Shown: positions 31,065 through 40,645 of the stretch, one piece after another
Layout: every line of letters starts with the position of its first letter
Numbering within the stretch: the stretch's first letter is position 1
DNA from: Coniochaeta sp. PMI_546
Lineage: Eukaryota; Ascomycota; Sordariomycetes; Coniochaetales; Coniochaetaceae
Direction of reading: 5' to 3'
NCBI GenBank assembly: GCA_021432605.1
Contig: MU271144.1
Location: 1,050,606 to 1,114,605, forward strand
DNA: 64,000 bases
Made by a program: the position numbers and the translations under genes
Notes under the pieces: model-generated
What the model was told of the DNA's origin: nothing
Databases searched by the model: none
What the model saw: the letters and a program-made list of their open reading frames with translations, nothing else

Positions 31065-33473
31065 ATGCCTCCCAATCCGTTTTCTCTCGAGCTGAGGAAC
31101 CGGACTGGCTACATATGTCAGTCGTGTCTCTCCAGTCTCAACACCAAAGCAGCACCGCGTCGCTTCCTGCCGACCATCCTGCCCCTACGGCGGCCGTACT
31201 CGAAAATAGCAACCAAGACGCTGCCCAAGCCCTCGCCACGATCAGCACAATCTCCTAGCCCGTCGACGGTCGAGGAAGAAGGACATGTCGAGGTCAACTA
31301 CTTCGACGAGGTTGGGCCAGGCCGGTACCGACGTCTACGAGACTCCGACGAGTTCAGCGACGCCCTCAGTGGCCTCGACCCGGACGTCGAAGCCATGATC
31401 AACGATCTTGAGCACAAATTGCAGGATACCGCCCAGCTCGTCAAGATGTTGGACAAGTACGGAATGAAGGACAAGGCCGACGAGCTGAGGCAGATATACA
31501 ACATGGACAGGCCGAGCGAGAGTGCAACTTCCCTCTGGATTCCCGACGACGGCTGGAGGACACCATACCAGCGAAAACACGTCGCTCAACTAAATTCTTT
31601 TCTGCGAAGCATAAAATACATCAACGTCGACGCCGTAAAGCCCACCGACATCAAGAGGACGTGGAAGTACTACTCCGCAGCCCGGAGAGCGCTGTCTGCG
31701 GCGTGGGACAGGGTACCGGCCGAGGTCTGGGACTTCCTCTGGCGCGTTCTGTCCTGGGAGGGAGACGGCAATCCGAACCGCATGAGCCATATTTTCATCC
31801 TCGTGAAGGACATGAATGCGGCAGGGCTCGCTCTCACGGAGTCGCAGCAGCTCATCGGCATCGAGGCCATGTTTCTCGAGGGCTACCAGGCCGAGGCCAT
31901 CGAACAGTGGAAGAAGTCCGTGAGTCAGCTCGGTTCCACCCCCGAGCATGCTACGTATAGAGAATACTGGGAGCTCGGAGTGCGCATGTGCAGTCTCCAC
32001 GGAGACCTGGAGCGTGCCGAGAGAGCAGCAAATGTTCTGTTCGACTCCCTGCCGGAAACCGACCCTCGGATCCTCATACCACTCATCCGGGCATGTGCGC
32101 AGAAGGAAGCGACTATCGAGAAAGCTTGGGAGCTCTACCTCAGGCTGAGGGAGCTTCTGGGCGACGGTATGCAGATCGAGGACTACGACGAGGTCATCGG
32201 CTCCTTCTTATCGACCAACCATATCGAATACGGTTTGCAATCTTTCGTCGATATGATGTTTTCTAGCCCTATCGACATCCGTGGGAGAACGAGACTACCA
32301 TCCTCTGTCGGTAACCAATACTTCATCGGCAAGTGGTTGAAGCGCCTGATCGGCGCCGGAGACCTCGAAGGAGCCTACAACGTGCTCAAGTTCATGGAGA
32401 CGCGGGGCATCATGGGCTCAGCGATCCAGTTCAACGGTCTGATCGGCGCCTGGATCAGGTCAGGGACCGCTGACGGACTCGAAAAGGCGGAGGAGCTCGG
32501 CTGGGCCATGATCAGGTCGCGTCTCATGTTCGTCGACTTACGCCGGCGGCAGGCTGCGGTCGAGTGGCCACTCAAACTCAGAGTGCAGGCTACCGACGAC
32601 GTCGCAGGTCTCAAGTTTGTGCCCAAGGCCACCCTGGAAACGTTCTCTATCCTCGCCGAGAACTACCGGAGTCGCGGGCTTCAGGACCGCATGGATGAGC
32701 TCTGGGCTGCTTTCAACGATGCCGAGATCTCCACCGACGCTTTCATGATGAACCAGATGATCGAAACCTACGTCCAGAACGCCAAGTTCAAGACGGCTCT
32801 CGAGTTCTACTACTCCATGACGCAGAAGCACCACATCGTACCCAACGCGCACACGTTCCTGGCCCTGTTCAACTCGCTGGCAGTCAACCGACTCATCGTC
32901 AAGACCGAGGAGCACATCGAGGAAGACTCTGTCCTGTCCCGCCGCTTCTTCAAAGAGATGGTCGAGTACCCCTGGGTCTTTGACGGGGACTGGATCCACG
33001 GCGCCCTGCCGAGGCTGGTCCTCCACTCCTTCCTCAAACTCAGAGACTACGCGGGGATGCTCGCTGCCTCGAGAGCGATGAGGGAGCTGTTCTGGTTCGT
33101 CCCCACCGAGGCGCTGCTCCTCGAGCTGGCTGCTGGCACCAAAGCGACGCGCAGCCCGTCGAAGCGGAACATGGAGCTCATGATTAACTCGAGCAAGAAG
33201 ATCGAATTCTGGCTGCAGCAGAGGCACAAGGAGTTGCAGGCGGAGGGACGGTCGCTCGAGAATCTCACCCCGGAGGACCGGGCCCAGGAGCTCGGACTGG
33301 TGCTGGAGAAGCTTATCTTCTTCAAGGCCACCGTGACGGAGGAGCAGCTCCGCCCACTGTACGAAGACGCAGCAGCGGAGATGGGCGTGTATGATATTGT
33401 AATAAGGAAGGACCCAGAGACGATTAATCGGCTGCGGAAGCTCCCGCCAACCAAGGAGTCGCCTGACATGTAG
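31065..33473 (+). CDS. Mitochondrial pentatricopeptide-repeat-like protein
   Basis: 802 aa, single exon, start MPPNPFSLELRNRTGYICQ at 31065. The first ~60 residues are Arg/Ser/Leu-rich with few acidic residues (TKAAPRRFLPTILPLRRPYSKI), a mitochondrial presequence. The body is almost all helical repeats of about 35 residues. PPR-like units are seen in LIGAGDLEGAYNVLKFMETRGI, FNGLIGAWIRSGTADGLEKAEELG, MNQMIETYVQNAKFKTALEFYYSM and HTFLALFNSLAVNRLI. Fungal proteins of this type handle mitochondrial RNAs or assemble respiratory complexes (examples are the Cya5 and CIA84 groups); I cannot choose between them by eye. Promoter shared with rcl1, ending close to the convergent G-patch gene (118 bp). 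Confidence 0.82.
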   Translation: MPPNPFSLELRNRTGYICQSCLSSLNTKAAPRRFLPTILPLRRPYSKIATKTLPKPSPRSAQSPSPSTVEEEGHVEVNYFDEVGPGRYRRLRDSDEFSDALSGLDPDVEAMINDLEHKLQDTAQLVKMLDKYGMKDKADELRQIYNMDRPSESATSLWIPDDGWRTPYQRKHVAQLNSFLRSIKYINVDAVKPTDIKRTWKYYSAARRALSAAWDRVPAEVWDFLWRVLSWEGDGNPNRMSHIFILVKDMNAAGLALTESQQLIGIEAMFLEGYQAEAIEQWKKSVSQLGSTPEHATYREYWELGVRMCSLHGDLERAERAANVLFDSLPETDPRILIPLIRACAQKEATIEKAWELYLRLRELLGDGMQIEDYDEVIGSFLSTNHIEYGLQSFVDMMFSSPIDIRGRTRLPSSVGNQYFIGKWLKRLIGAGDLEGAYNVLKFMETRGIMGSAIQFNGLIGAWIRSGTADGLEKAEELGWAMIRSRLMFVDLRRRQAAVEWPLKLRVQATDDVAGLKFVPKATLETFSILAENYRSRGLQDRMDELWAAFNDAEISTDAFMMNQMIETYVQNAKFKTALEFYYSMTQKHHIVPNAHTFLALFNSLAVNRLIVKTEEHIEEDSVLSRRFFKEMVEYPWVFDGDWIHGALPRLVLHSFLKLRDYAGMLAASRAMRELFWFVPTEALLLELAAGTKATRSPSKRNMELMINSSKKIEFWLQQRHKELQAEGRSLENLTPEDRAQELGLVLEKLIFFKATVTEEQLRPLYEDAAAEMGVYDIVIRKDPETINRLRKLPPTKESPDM

Positions 33474-33591
33474 ATTAGAACTAGACATAGAGACCACCAC
33501 ATGTACCATACTCACTCATCAAAGCATCTGGAAATCAAGTCGAGTTCATTTGTGTTTTAAACATTGTGCTTATCTACTACACCGCACATGC

Positions 33592-34641
33592 CTAGTCGTG
33601 ATCCTCCTCCGTGAGCCCAGGACACCCCTCCATGCTCTCGTCGGGATACGTAAACTTGCACCAGAAGCAGTAGTGGTGCTCCTTTCTCAGATGCTCCACC
33701 AGCCTTCGCAGCTTCTCGCCCGCCTCCAGCGCATTGAACTCGTCTAGCTCCGCATCTTCCTCGTCGAGATCTTCCGCAACCTCAAAGACAGTCTTGGACT
33801 TCCCCATCGCCCTCTTGTCGTCCTCGTCCTCATCCTCGTCCTCGTAGGTCGGCAGCCTCGACAGGCTCTGCTCGAGGTCGTGCCGCATCCTCCGATCCCG
33901 CTCCGCCTCTTCCCCCGCGCGGACCAGTCCTCTCCAGAGCACATTGATCGACTTGAGCGGTCTGGACCCGACACCACCTCTCCGCCCAGCACTCTTTCCC
34001 TCCAGCTCTCCATCCCCCGCCGCAACCACACCTTCCCCTCCTTCCTCGTCCATCCTCTCAGCAATCTTCTGCGCCGCCGCAACCTGCCTCTCCAGCCGGG
34101 CCGCCTCCCTCTCCCTCCTCACCCGATCCCTATACTCCCCCTCGTCAGCCTTCGTCCTCTTCGCCGTCCTCTCCAACTCCTCAGCCGCCTCCTTCATCCT
34201 CCTCTTCTTCTCGCTCTCCATCCCAATCCCCCCCCTATCATCCTTAACCTCGATCCTGATCGGCTCCGCCCTCCCCTCTTCCTCCCTCCCACCGTCCCCG
34301 TCCTTCCTCCCAAGCGACCCCCCCTTGAACCCCATCTTGGCCATCATGGCGAAGCCCTTGCTCCTGCCCCTCCGCGCCTCGTCGGCCAGGAGCGAGGTGC
34401 GCAGGGCCCTCTCCCGCTCCGCCTCGGCCTCGGCCGCCAGCTCGCCCTTGGACTTGACCCGGGCCCGGGCCTCGCCCTCGCGCTGCAGGCGGAGGCGCCG
34501 CTGGAGGGACGTCTCTGGTTTCGTGCTTGATGAGGGGCCGGGCCCGTCGTCGAAGGTCATCTTCATGTAGTCGTCTTCTTCTTCATCCTCTTGGTCGTGT
34601 GCCGCGCTCGCCGGCGGGTTGGGGGATGGTATTGGTGGCAT
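33592..34641 (-). CDS. GPATCH11-like G-patch protein
   Basis: 349 aa, single exon; start MPPIPSPNPPAS at 34641. The frame stays open upstream through a GA microsatellite that would encode LSLSLS, which I treat as 5' leader. The order fits GPATCH11/CCDC75: an acidic start with DDYMKMTFDD, a helical basic stretch, a G-patch core (SKGFAMMAKMGFKGGSLGRKDG, about residues 95-118) reaching RAEPIRIEVKDDRGGIGME, then coiled coil. The C-terminal DUF4187-type box is LVEHLRKEHHYCFWCKFTYPDESMEGCPGLTEEDHD, whose CxxC and final Cys resemble a zinc site. In animals this protein is linked to spliceosomal helicase regulation and kinetochores. The role in fungi is not known from sequence. Confidence 0.88.
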   Translation of the reverse strand: MPPIPSPNPPASAAHDQEDEEEDDYMKMTFDDGPGPSSSTKPETSLQRRLRLQREGEARARVKSKGELAAEAEAERERALRTSLLADEARRGRSKGFAMMAKMGFKGGSLGRKDGDGGREEEGRAEPIRIEVKDDRGGIGMESEKKRRMKEAAEELERTAKRTKADEGEYRDRVRREREAARLERQVAAAQKIAERMDEEGGEGVVAAGDGELEGKSAGRRGGVGSRPLKSINVLWRGLVRAGEEAERDRRMRHDLEQSLSRLPTYEDEDEDEDDKRAMGKSKTVFEVAEDLDEEDAELDEFNALEAGEKLRRLVEHLRKEHHYCFWCKFTYPDESMEGCPGLTEEDHD

Positions 34642-34691
34642 ATCTTTTGTGAGTGAGTGTGTGTGTGTGGATGGGATAAGTGTTGGGTATT

Positions 34692-34695
<4 letters not shown>

Positions 34696-34738
<43 letters not shown>
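34696..34738. repeat. (AG)n dinucleotide microsatellite
   Basis: About 21 AG units in the presumed 5' leader or promoter of the G-patch gene. A shorter GTGAGT/GT repeat lies next to it (34649-34670). The tract is purine on the + strand, so the minus-strand transcript would carry CU repeats. Confidence 0.9.
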
Positions 34739-34972
34739 AAGACGGCTAAGTTTGATGTGATGTGTGGCAGAATTCAAGAATGAGATATGATCGGTTCTTC
34801 GGTCACGGATTGCGCGTCGCGATTCTGAAATGTCTATCAAAATTCAGGTAGACTGAACCTGGTGAAGTGTAAGTTGAAGAGTATCGTCCTGTGTTTATAT
34901 ATCTCGATTGTTTGTTGTATGTCATAAACGGCCGAGGTTCCAAGTTGATATTGGGATTTGACCAACATACAT

Positions 34973-34984
34973 AACCCTAACCCT
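34973..34984. repeat. Two telomere-type TTAGGG units (CCCTAA strand)
   Basis: AACCCTAACCCT at this position. Far from any sign of a chromosome end. Two units can arise by chance or act as a telobox-like promoter element. Confidence 0.6.
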
Positions 34985-37900
34985 GAAACAGATCGTAATG
35001 GCACTATGTTAAGAATTCAGCAAGACAAACACATTACAGTTACGTTTACGAGTCTTGTTGATCAGACACATCACTTGTCACTCTGTAGATACTCTGAGTT
35101 TGAAACTATTGTCTGCTGTTTGTCAAAACTTTACATGGGCCGTGGCTTCTTCACAACATATGTCGGTTACGCGAGAAGGATGTGGCATACTCAGCAGTGA
35201 CTATTTACTATATCAGCAGCCCTGGATGGAGGCGAGCAAGACCTCATTTGTCGAGCAGAAGTGTAGTCTCGTGATGACAGTAGCCCTGGTAGCCCTCCAT
35301 TCAACATCCGTTTGCAGATGTAGCACGAGGAGAGACGCATCCACCACCGCCCCTTCTTCGGATGGAACTTCGACTCTTCAACCTCCCAAGCTTACAAGAC
35401 CGACACTCCTCGGCCACACTATACCTTGGCAGGGTACGTTGGGGCAAGGCCAAGGAACTGGGCGATTGTGTCCTCTACCAACTAGATATGAACGTAACGC
35501 CTTCATCAGGTGAAGTCTGCAACTTCCACCAGGGAAGAGCTCCGACGAGAACAAGGCACAAGAGGTATAATAGGTGCTAGGTGTAGCCTCGAGGTTTACC
35601 GCCAGTATATATTGACCTCTATCTAGCTGACCTGAGAGCCGGTTGCATCCCAGCAACTTTGCCGTGACCATCAGGCACACGATCTTCACGAGCCTCGTAG
35701 CAGCCGTGTCGCGACGAGCAGGTGACTCGCCATTGTTTGCAAAAGCCAACTTACCATTGATAGCTCCGTCTAGGATACAACAGGGTTGACCTCCTCCGGT
35801 CAAGTATCTTTTCTCCAGAGGTACATGTTCGTCAAATCTTTGGCGACCTAGAATCAGGCAGCTCTAACAGAAGCAAACAGCCGACAAACTACCACGGCTC
35901 ACCGATCATAGGGATAAAGCGTAGGACGTTGGATGGCTCGTAGTAGGGCTGAAACACGCCGCCAACGGTTCTTGAGGCTAATCTCGATTCCTTTGCTCAC
36001 GGCGCCATCCGTGATAGGGCTATTTCCGTCACACGACTAGCCAGGTGCGAGATATAGCCTTGTGGGAAAGTATAGGCCCGGAGGAGCGGACGTAGTCAAT
36101 TGGTCCGGCGATAGCTGGCCCTCGGTCAGTCGACATGGACGAGCCGACCAATCCAGTGTTCAGATCGATCTGGCCTAGCACTGCGCCGTATAATGGCAGT
36201 ACTCCAGGCCTCGTCGAAAAGCATGCTGGTGAGACAGACTTCTGCCGAACGGGTTGGCCTCGAGACTGAGGGCCCGGCCGAAGCCGACTCTCTGGAAGGA
36301 GGGCGACTCCACGTCTGACCCGATCTGGTGCGGCCGTTGCTGCTGTCCGATAGGCGAAGTCGTCGTCGCAGGCCTCAAGCGCTGTGACCACTTACGTCCT
36401 CAAGAGGGTCGTTTGAGCCGCGCCTGGCAAAATCCGTCCTGGCCACTTAACGGGCCAGGCCAGGCCTCTCCCGAGCCAACGGTTCCAACGGCCCCGCAAA
36501 GCATAGCCACAACAAGAGGCAAAGTGCATGAATTGAAGCTGCCTCTACTGCCTTAACGCACAATAAACGAGGCATGTCTTGAATTGACAGGCCGTCACTT
36601 GCTGACCTTCTAGAAGCAGAGCTTCGCCGCAGACGCATGCTTGGTAATATCAGGCAGAATCGAATGTTGACCTTCCTCGAGGGACCAACAGTCAGAGAGA
36701 AAACGCACGAAAACTTAGAGACGCGTCACAATAAGGTTTGTTTCGCGAAGTCCTGGCAGGAACGAAGATCCTCTGCACATCGCAGCGATCCAACTCGTCC
36801 GTGGCCAGTCCGGTATTGCGTAGCAGGTCCAATAAGACTGACCGCAGAGCCAACGAGGAGATCAGACCCAACACCGCATACTGCCACTTCCTCGACTACT
36901 CAACCACTCAACCATCCAGTCAACCTATGTCTGCAGTCGATGCACTAAGACAAACCTTGCGATCATGCAGCCGGTGTTGTTGTTTGTCGCAGCCGTTTTG
37001 GACGACATGCCGCGAACTCTATCGATCACAAGGTCGGCGTCGAGAGCTCTTGTCCATGAGAACAGACCCCTTGATCAGCACAGGTTGCACGCAGCATGCA
37101 CGCTCTGGCCCAGACTCTCGGTCTGTTGAAGCCGGACCATGTCCCCTGCGCCGCTCATTCTTGTCCGTGCCATCGATTGCGAATCTGCCGGCCGGTCGGG
37201 GGGTAAACACTTGACTCCAGGAGGCCCAAGACCACGGCTCAGACTTCCTGCAAAAGACAGAAATCAATCAACAGGCATGCCCAAGCGTAACCACCTCGCA
37301 ACCCCGCGGTTGCAATGACCTCTTTGACGACAACAGACAGAACACTCGTTGCCGTCCGAAGTCGGTATCACTGCGGGGTAGGGTAGGCGAGGTATAGTAC
37401 AAGAACATCTTGGGATGTCTCTCTGCGTCGCTACATTGTAGCAATTGTCACTTTTGCAGTGCAGAAGCATAGATTTACCTGCATATGGAAATGCACACAG
37501 AAAAGAAACAAGAACATATGCAAGCTGTAAGGGGGGTTTTTGAAAAACTCTGCCTGCGCGGTTTTGCTTTGCTCCTGCGCAGGGAGAGAGGGGGATGGAT
37601 GTATGCATTAGGACTTGAGCACATGAATCGCTCTGCATCCAGCACGCAGCACGACTTGTGCTGTTGCATGCAGTCTCCTCCGGGAGTGCATGAGGCCAGT
37701 CTCCGGACGGCTTCACCGGCATTCGGACGACTTCATCCGGGCTTGGTTTCAGCTTTGCAGTCGTTCTTGCAGCCGTATGCGCGCCACTGCACACTAGCAT
37801 GATGGCCGTCATGATGGCGATATATGTGACCACTGTGATCTCAACTGCTATAGGAGAACTGCTGCACGCTATGGGCAGCCCCCGGCCGGCCTGGCTTTCG

Positions 37901-39540
37901 ACCCAGCCTCCGTCGAAGAGTCCAGCTGAGCGGATGGTGCCTGCGTACCGTCCTCATCTAAGCTTTGTGCGGTCCAGTGCCATCTGGCAACATGTCACCG
38001 TCCCGACGCATAATTGGTCGTGAAGACATTTAGGTGGCGGCTCGCGCAATACAAAAACAAAAAAGAGCTCAGCGCGGCAAGCAATAGCATATCGCCGATA
38101 TTGGCATCCCGCGCCCCCGAGGAGTTATCGATAAACTTCTCAGATATAAGCAGAGCGGGATGTGATGTGACGAGTTGTCTGTGTAGGGCTGTGACATGGA
38201 CGGGTAGCACGATCAATGTATTGATTCCCTGCATTTGACGGCTTCACAGCCCAAGCAACGGAAATTCCTCGACACACCGTCACACGGCAAGCCCAGCCGC
38301 GTTGCAAGTTACGGAAAGCGCATGTCTTCAAGCATTGTGTCCTTGCATCTCGCAAGGAGAGGAGTTACGTACAAAGGTATTGCAGATGCTGGTCTAATGA
38401 ATTCACTAGATAGCAGAGATATGTGACGCTGCTGCAGGTCAACTGCGGGTGCAGTGCTGAATGGTAAACAACTGCAGAAGCCTGCGATATCGTCAATGTC
38501 ACCGTCAAGAAAGACCGGTTGTGTAAGGTACACACCTCAGTACAGACTTGACGCGATACGATCCGTCAAAGATCGCAGGAACCTGAGGTCAGCCAGCGAT
38601 GGATGAGGACTTGCTAACGACGTGAGACACATACCCCACGAGTGGGGAGCTTATCGATAAAAACGTCCCCAGTTGAATGCAGCTGCAGTCCTCTTTGGTA
38701 GCGAGACAGACACCCCCATCCCAATGGAGCCCGCAGCAGATAGGTGATTTCCGGCCACCGCAATCCATGACCGTTTCAGGTCAAAGCAACAACAAAAAAA
38801 ACTATCAAACTAATCTCGTCGACCGACCTCACGCACGGCCAGCACAATTAACCACGCAGGTTGGCCATTCTAGAAGAAGGCCTGGAAGCCGGCTAGTGGT
38901 CAACTAGCCCAGACTATTGACAAAGAAGAAGGCCCGGGGCCGGCCCGGTGCTCACACCAGCTGGAGAAGTCTCCGAGAGGGAAAAAGCTGGGGAAGTGGG
39001 CGAACAGGCATGAAACCTGGATTGCGCAATGTTTCGCTTGTCAGAAGAATACTACGTCGAAGGGACCGAAGCGTCATGTTTGTTTTGGAATAGGGCAATT
39101 TCACAGCGCACCGAAAGAAGCCTTGGATTGCCGATGAGACGTGGAGCAAGAAACGGTCCGATTTATTTTAGCATCGTGAAGGTGTGAATACCTAGGTAAG
39201 ACTGCTAAGGTAGGTATCCACCTACTCGTTGCAGGTGTACTGTATGATCAATGGAACACTAGAATACTTCCAGAAGGGTTTACCGAACAGCAGAGATAAA
39301 CCTGCAACAGCAAATGCGTCCTCTCGAAACCCCACGGCCGTGTGCCATACTATGATGAGAGCTAAGAAGGGCCAAGATGAGGTCAATGTTGCTTGGTCTG
39401 TGTCGTTGATAGATACGCAGCAACGTTAGCATGGGGGTCTCTAGATAAGGTAGCGATTTAGAGTCAGACGCGAGTTTGACAGCCGAAACACCCCAGGCTT
39501 CCAGGACCGTCATTTTGAGAGAGCAGTGTACACTACACTG

Positions 39541-40623
39541 CACGTGTAGTCATAACGTCGATTTCTATCTACAATCTGTTCGCATTCACAGAAGGCCCCA
39601 GTAGTAGCGTAGCCACGTTGGATATGATACCTGGCTTCTTCGTCAAGCTGGGCTGGCAGTATCTTAAGATACACATGAAGACGTTTGGAGGAGTGAAGTC
39701 CTCGGAGTGATGACAAGCAGAAACTCCTTGCTGTGACTCCATTGATTATTATCATTTTCCAACCCCGCCAACCTCCCCTTCCGACGAGATAGATGCCTTA
39801 GTATCCGGCCGGCGAAAGCCGTAAAGGGTACACGTTTGCTGATAACGTTCTCTTTGATCTTCCAGTCTTCGTCCTTCCCAGTCCCAGAGGTTAAATCACT
39901 CCTGCGTCATATTACATTTGGCAGTGGAAGTCTCTTATTTTCACAATGGAACGATACCTCTCTATCCCACGAGTTTGCCTCCCACGCCTTCCACACACAC
40001 CATGGGCTGTCTGATCCGTTCCGCGTTGAAATGGCCCAGGAACACCCATTCCGGAAAGGGCAAGTGAACGAGGCTTGCATGATGCAATGGGGGTGCTTCG
40101 GTGACGAACCCTCGCCCCGGTGGGGTCCGAATTCGAGAGAAAGGGTCCGTTCTGAAACATTCTAGAAGACCCATCCGCCAGGGCCGCGGAAGCGCCCATT
40201 GGGTGAGACTGAATGAGACTTGGGCCGGAGCGTACCTGCAGCACTAGGAGGGGCTAGCATCACTAGCTCGGCTTCTAGCGTTGGGTAGAGCACATTAGCG
40301 CGAGCGTTTGAACGAACAGAATCCTACACGTGCCTGAGGTGTGGACTACACGTGTGTACACTGCAGGAATTGGTCTCGGGAATTCACGTTGATGCCAATG
40401 CGGTAGTGTAATAGTACACGATAATAAGCGAGTCCGTCCGAGCACAGTCATCACTGTCATCTATCTATACACACGTGTACCTTGTCATCCGTTCTCAAAG
40501 CTTCTGGCACCGGGCTTGCGAGCCCCACGTGTCCGCTTCCAAGATTGAGATTCTCGCTGACGATGGTGTGCTTTGACGTGGTCTTCAATGAAGTTCGGCG
40601 AGTGACGGCGATTTGTGCACGTG
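39541..40623. promoter_or_regulatory. Cluster of six CACGTG palindromes
   Basis: CACGTG occurs at 39541, 40327, 40349, 40472, 40526 and 40618, most within an ACACGTGT context. Random expectation is about one per 4 kb. CACGTG is the E-box core bound by fungal bHLH factors; function here is inference. Confidence 0.55.
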
Positions 40624-40625
40624 CA

Positions 40626-40645
40626 GCTAGCTACACGTAGCTAGC
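40626..40645. repeat. Near-perfect inverted repeat, 9-bp arms with 2-nt spacer
   Basis: GCTAGCTAC, spacer AC, GTAGCTAGC. It abuts the last CACGTG of the cluster. Confidence 0.85.

Noticed and set aside
32538-33515. 325-codon minus-strand frame opposite the PPR-like gene
   Set aside because: Antisense shadow; no domain, and the + strand frame is clearly coding.
33880-34570. Two + strand frames (216 and 208 codons) opposite the G-patch gene
   Set aside because: Low-complexity Pro/Leu/Ser translations caused by the Glu/Arg-rich codons of the real gene.
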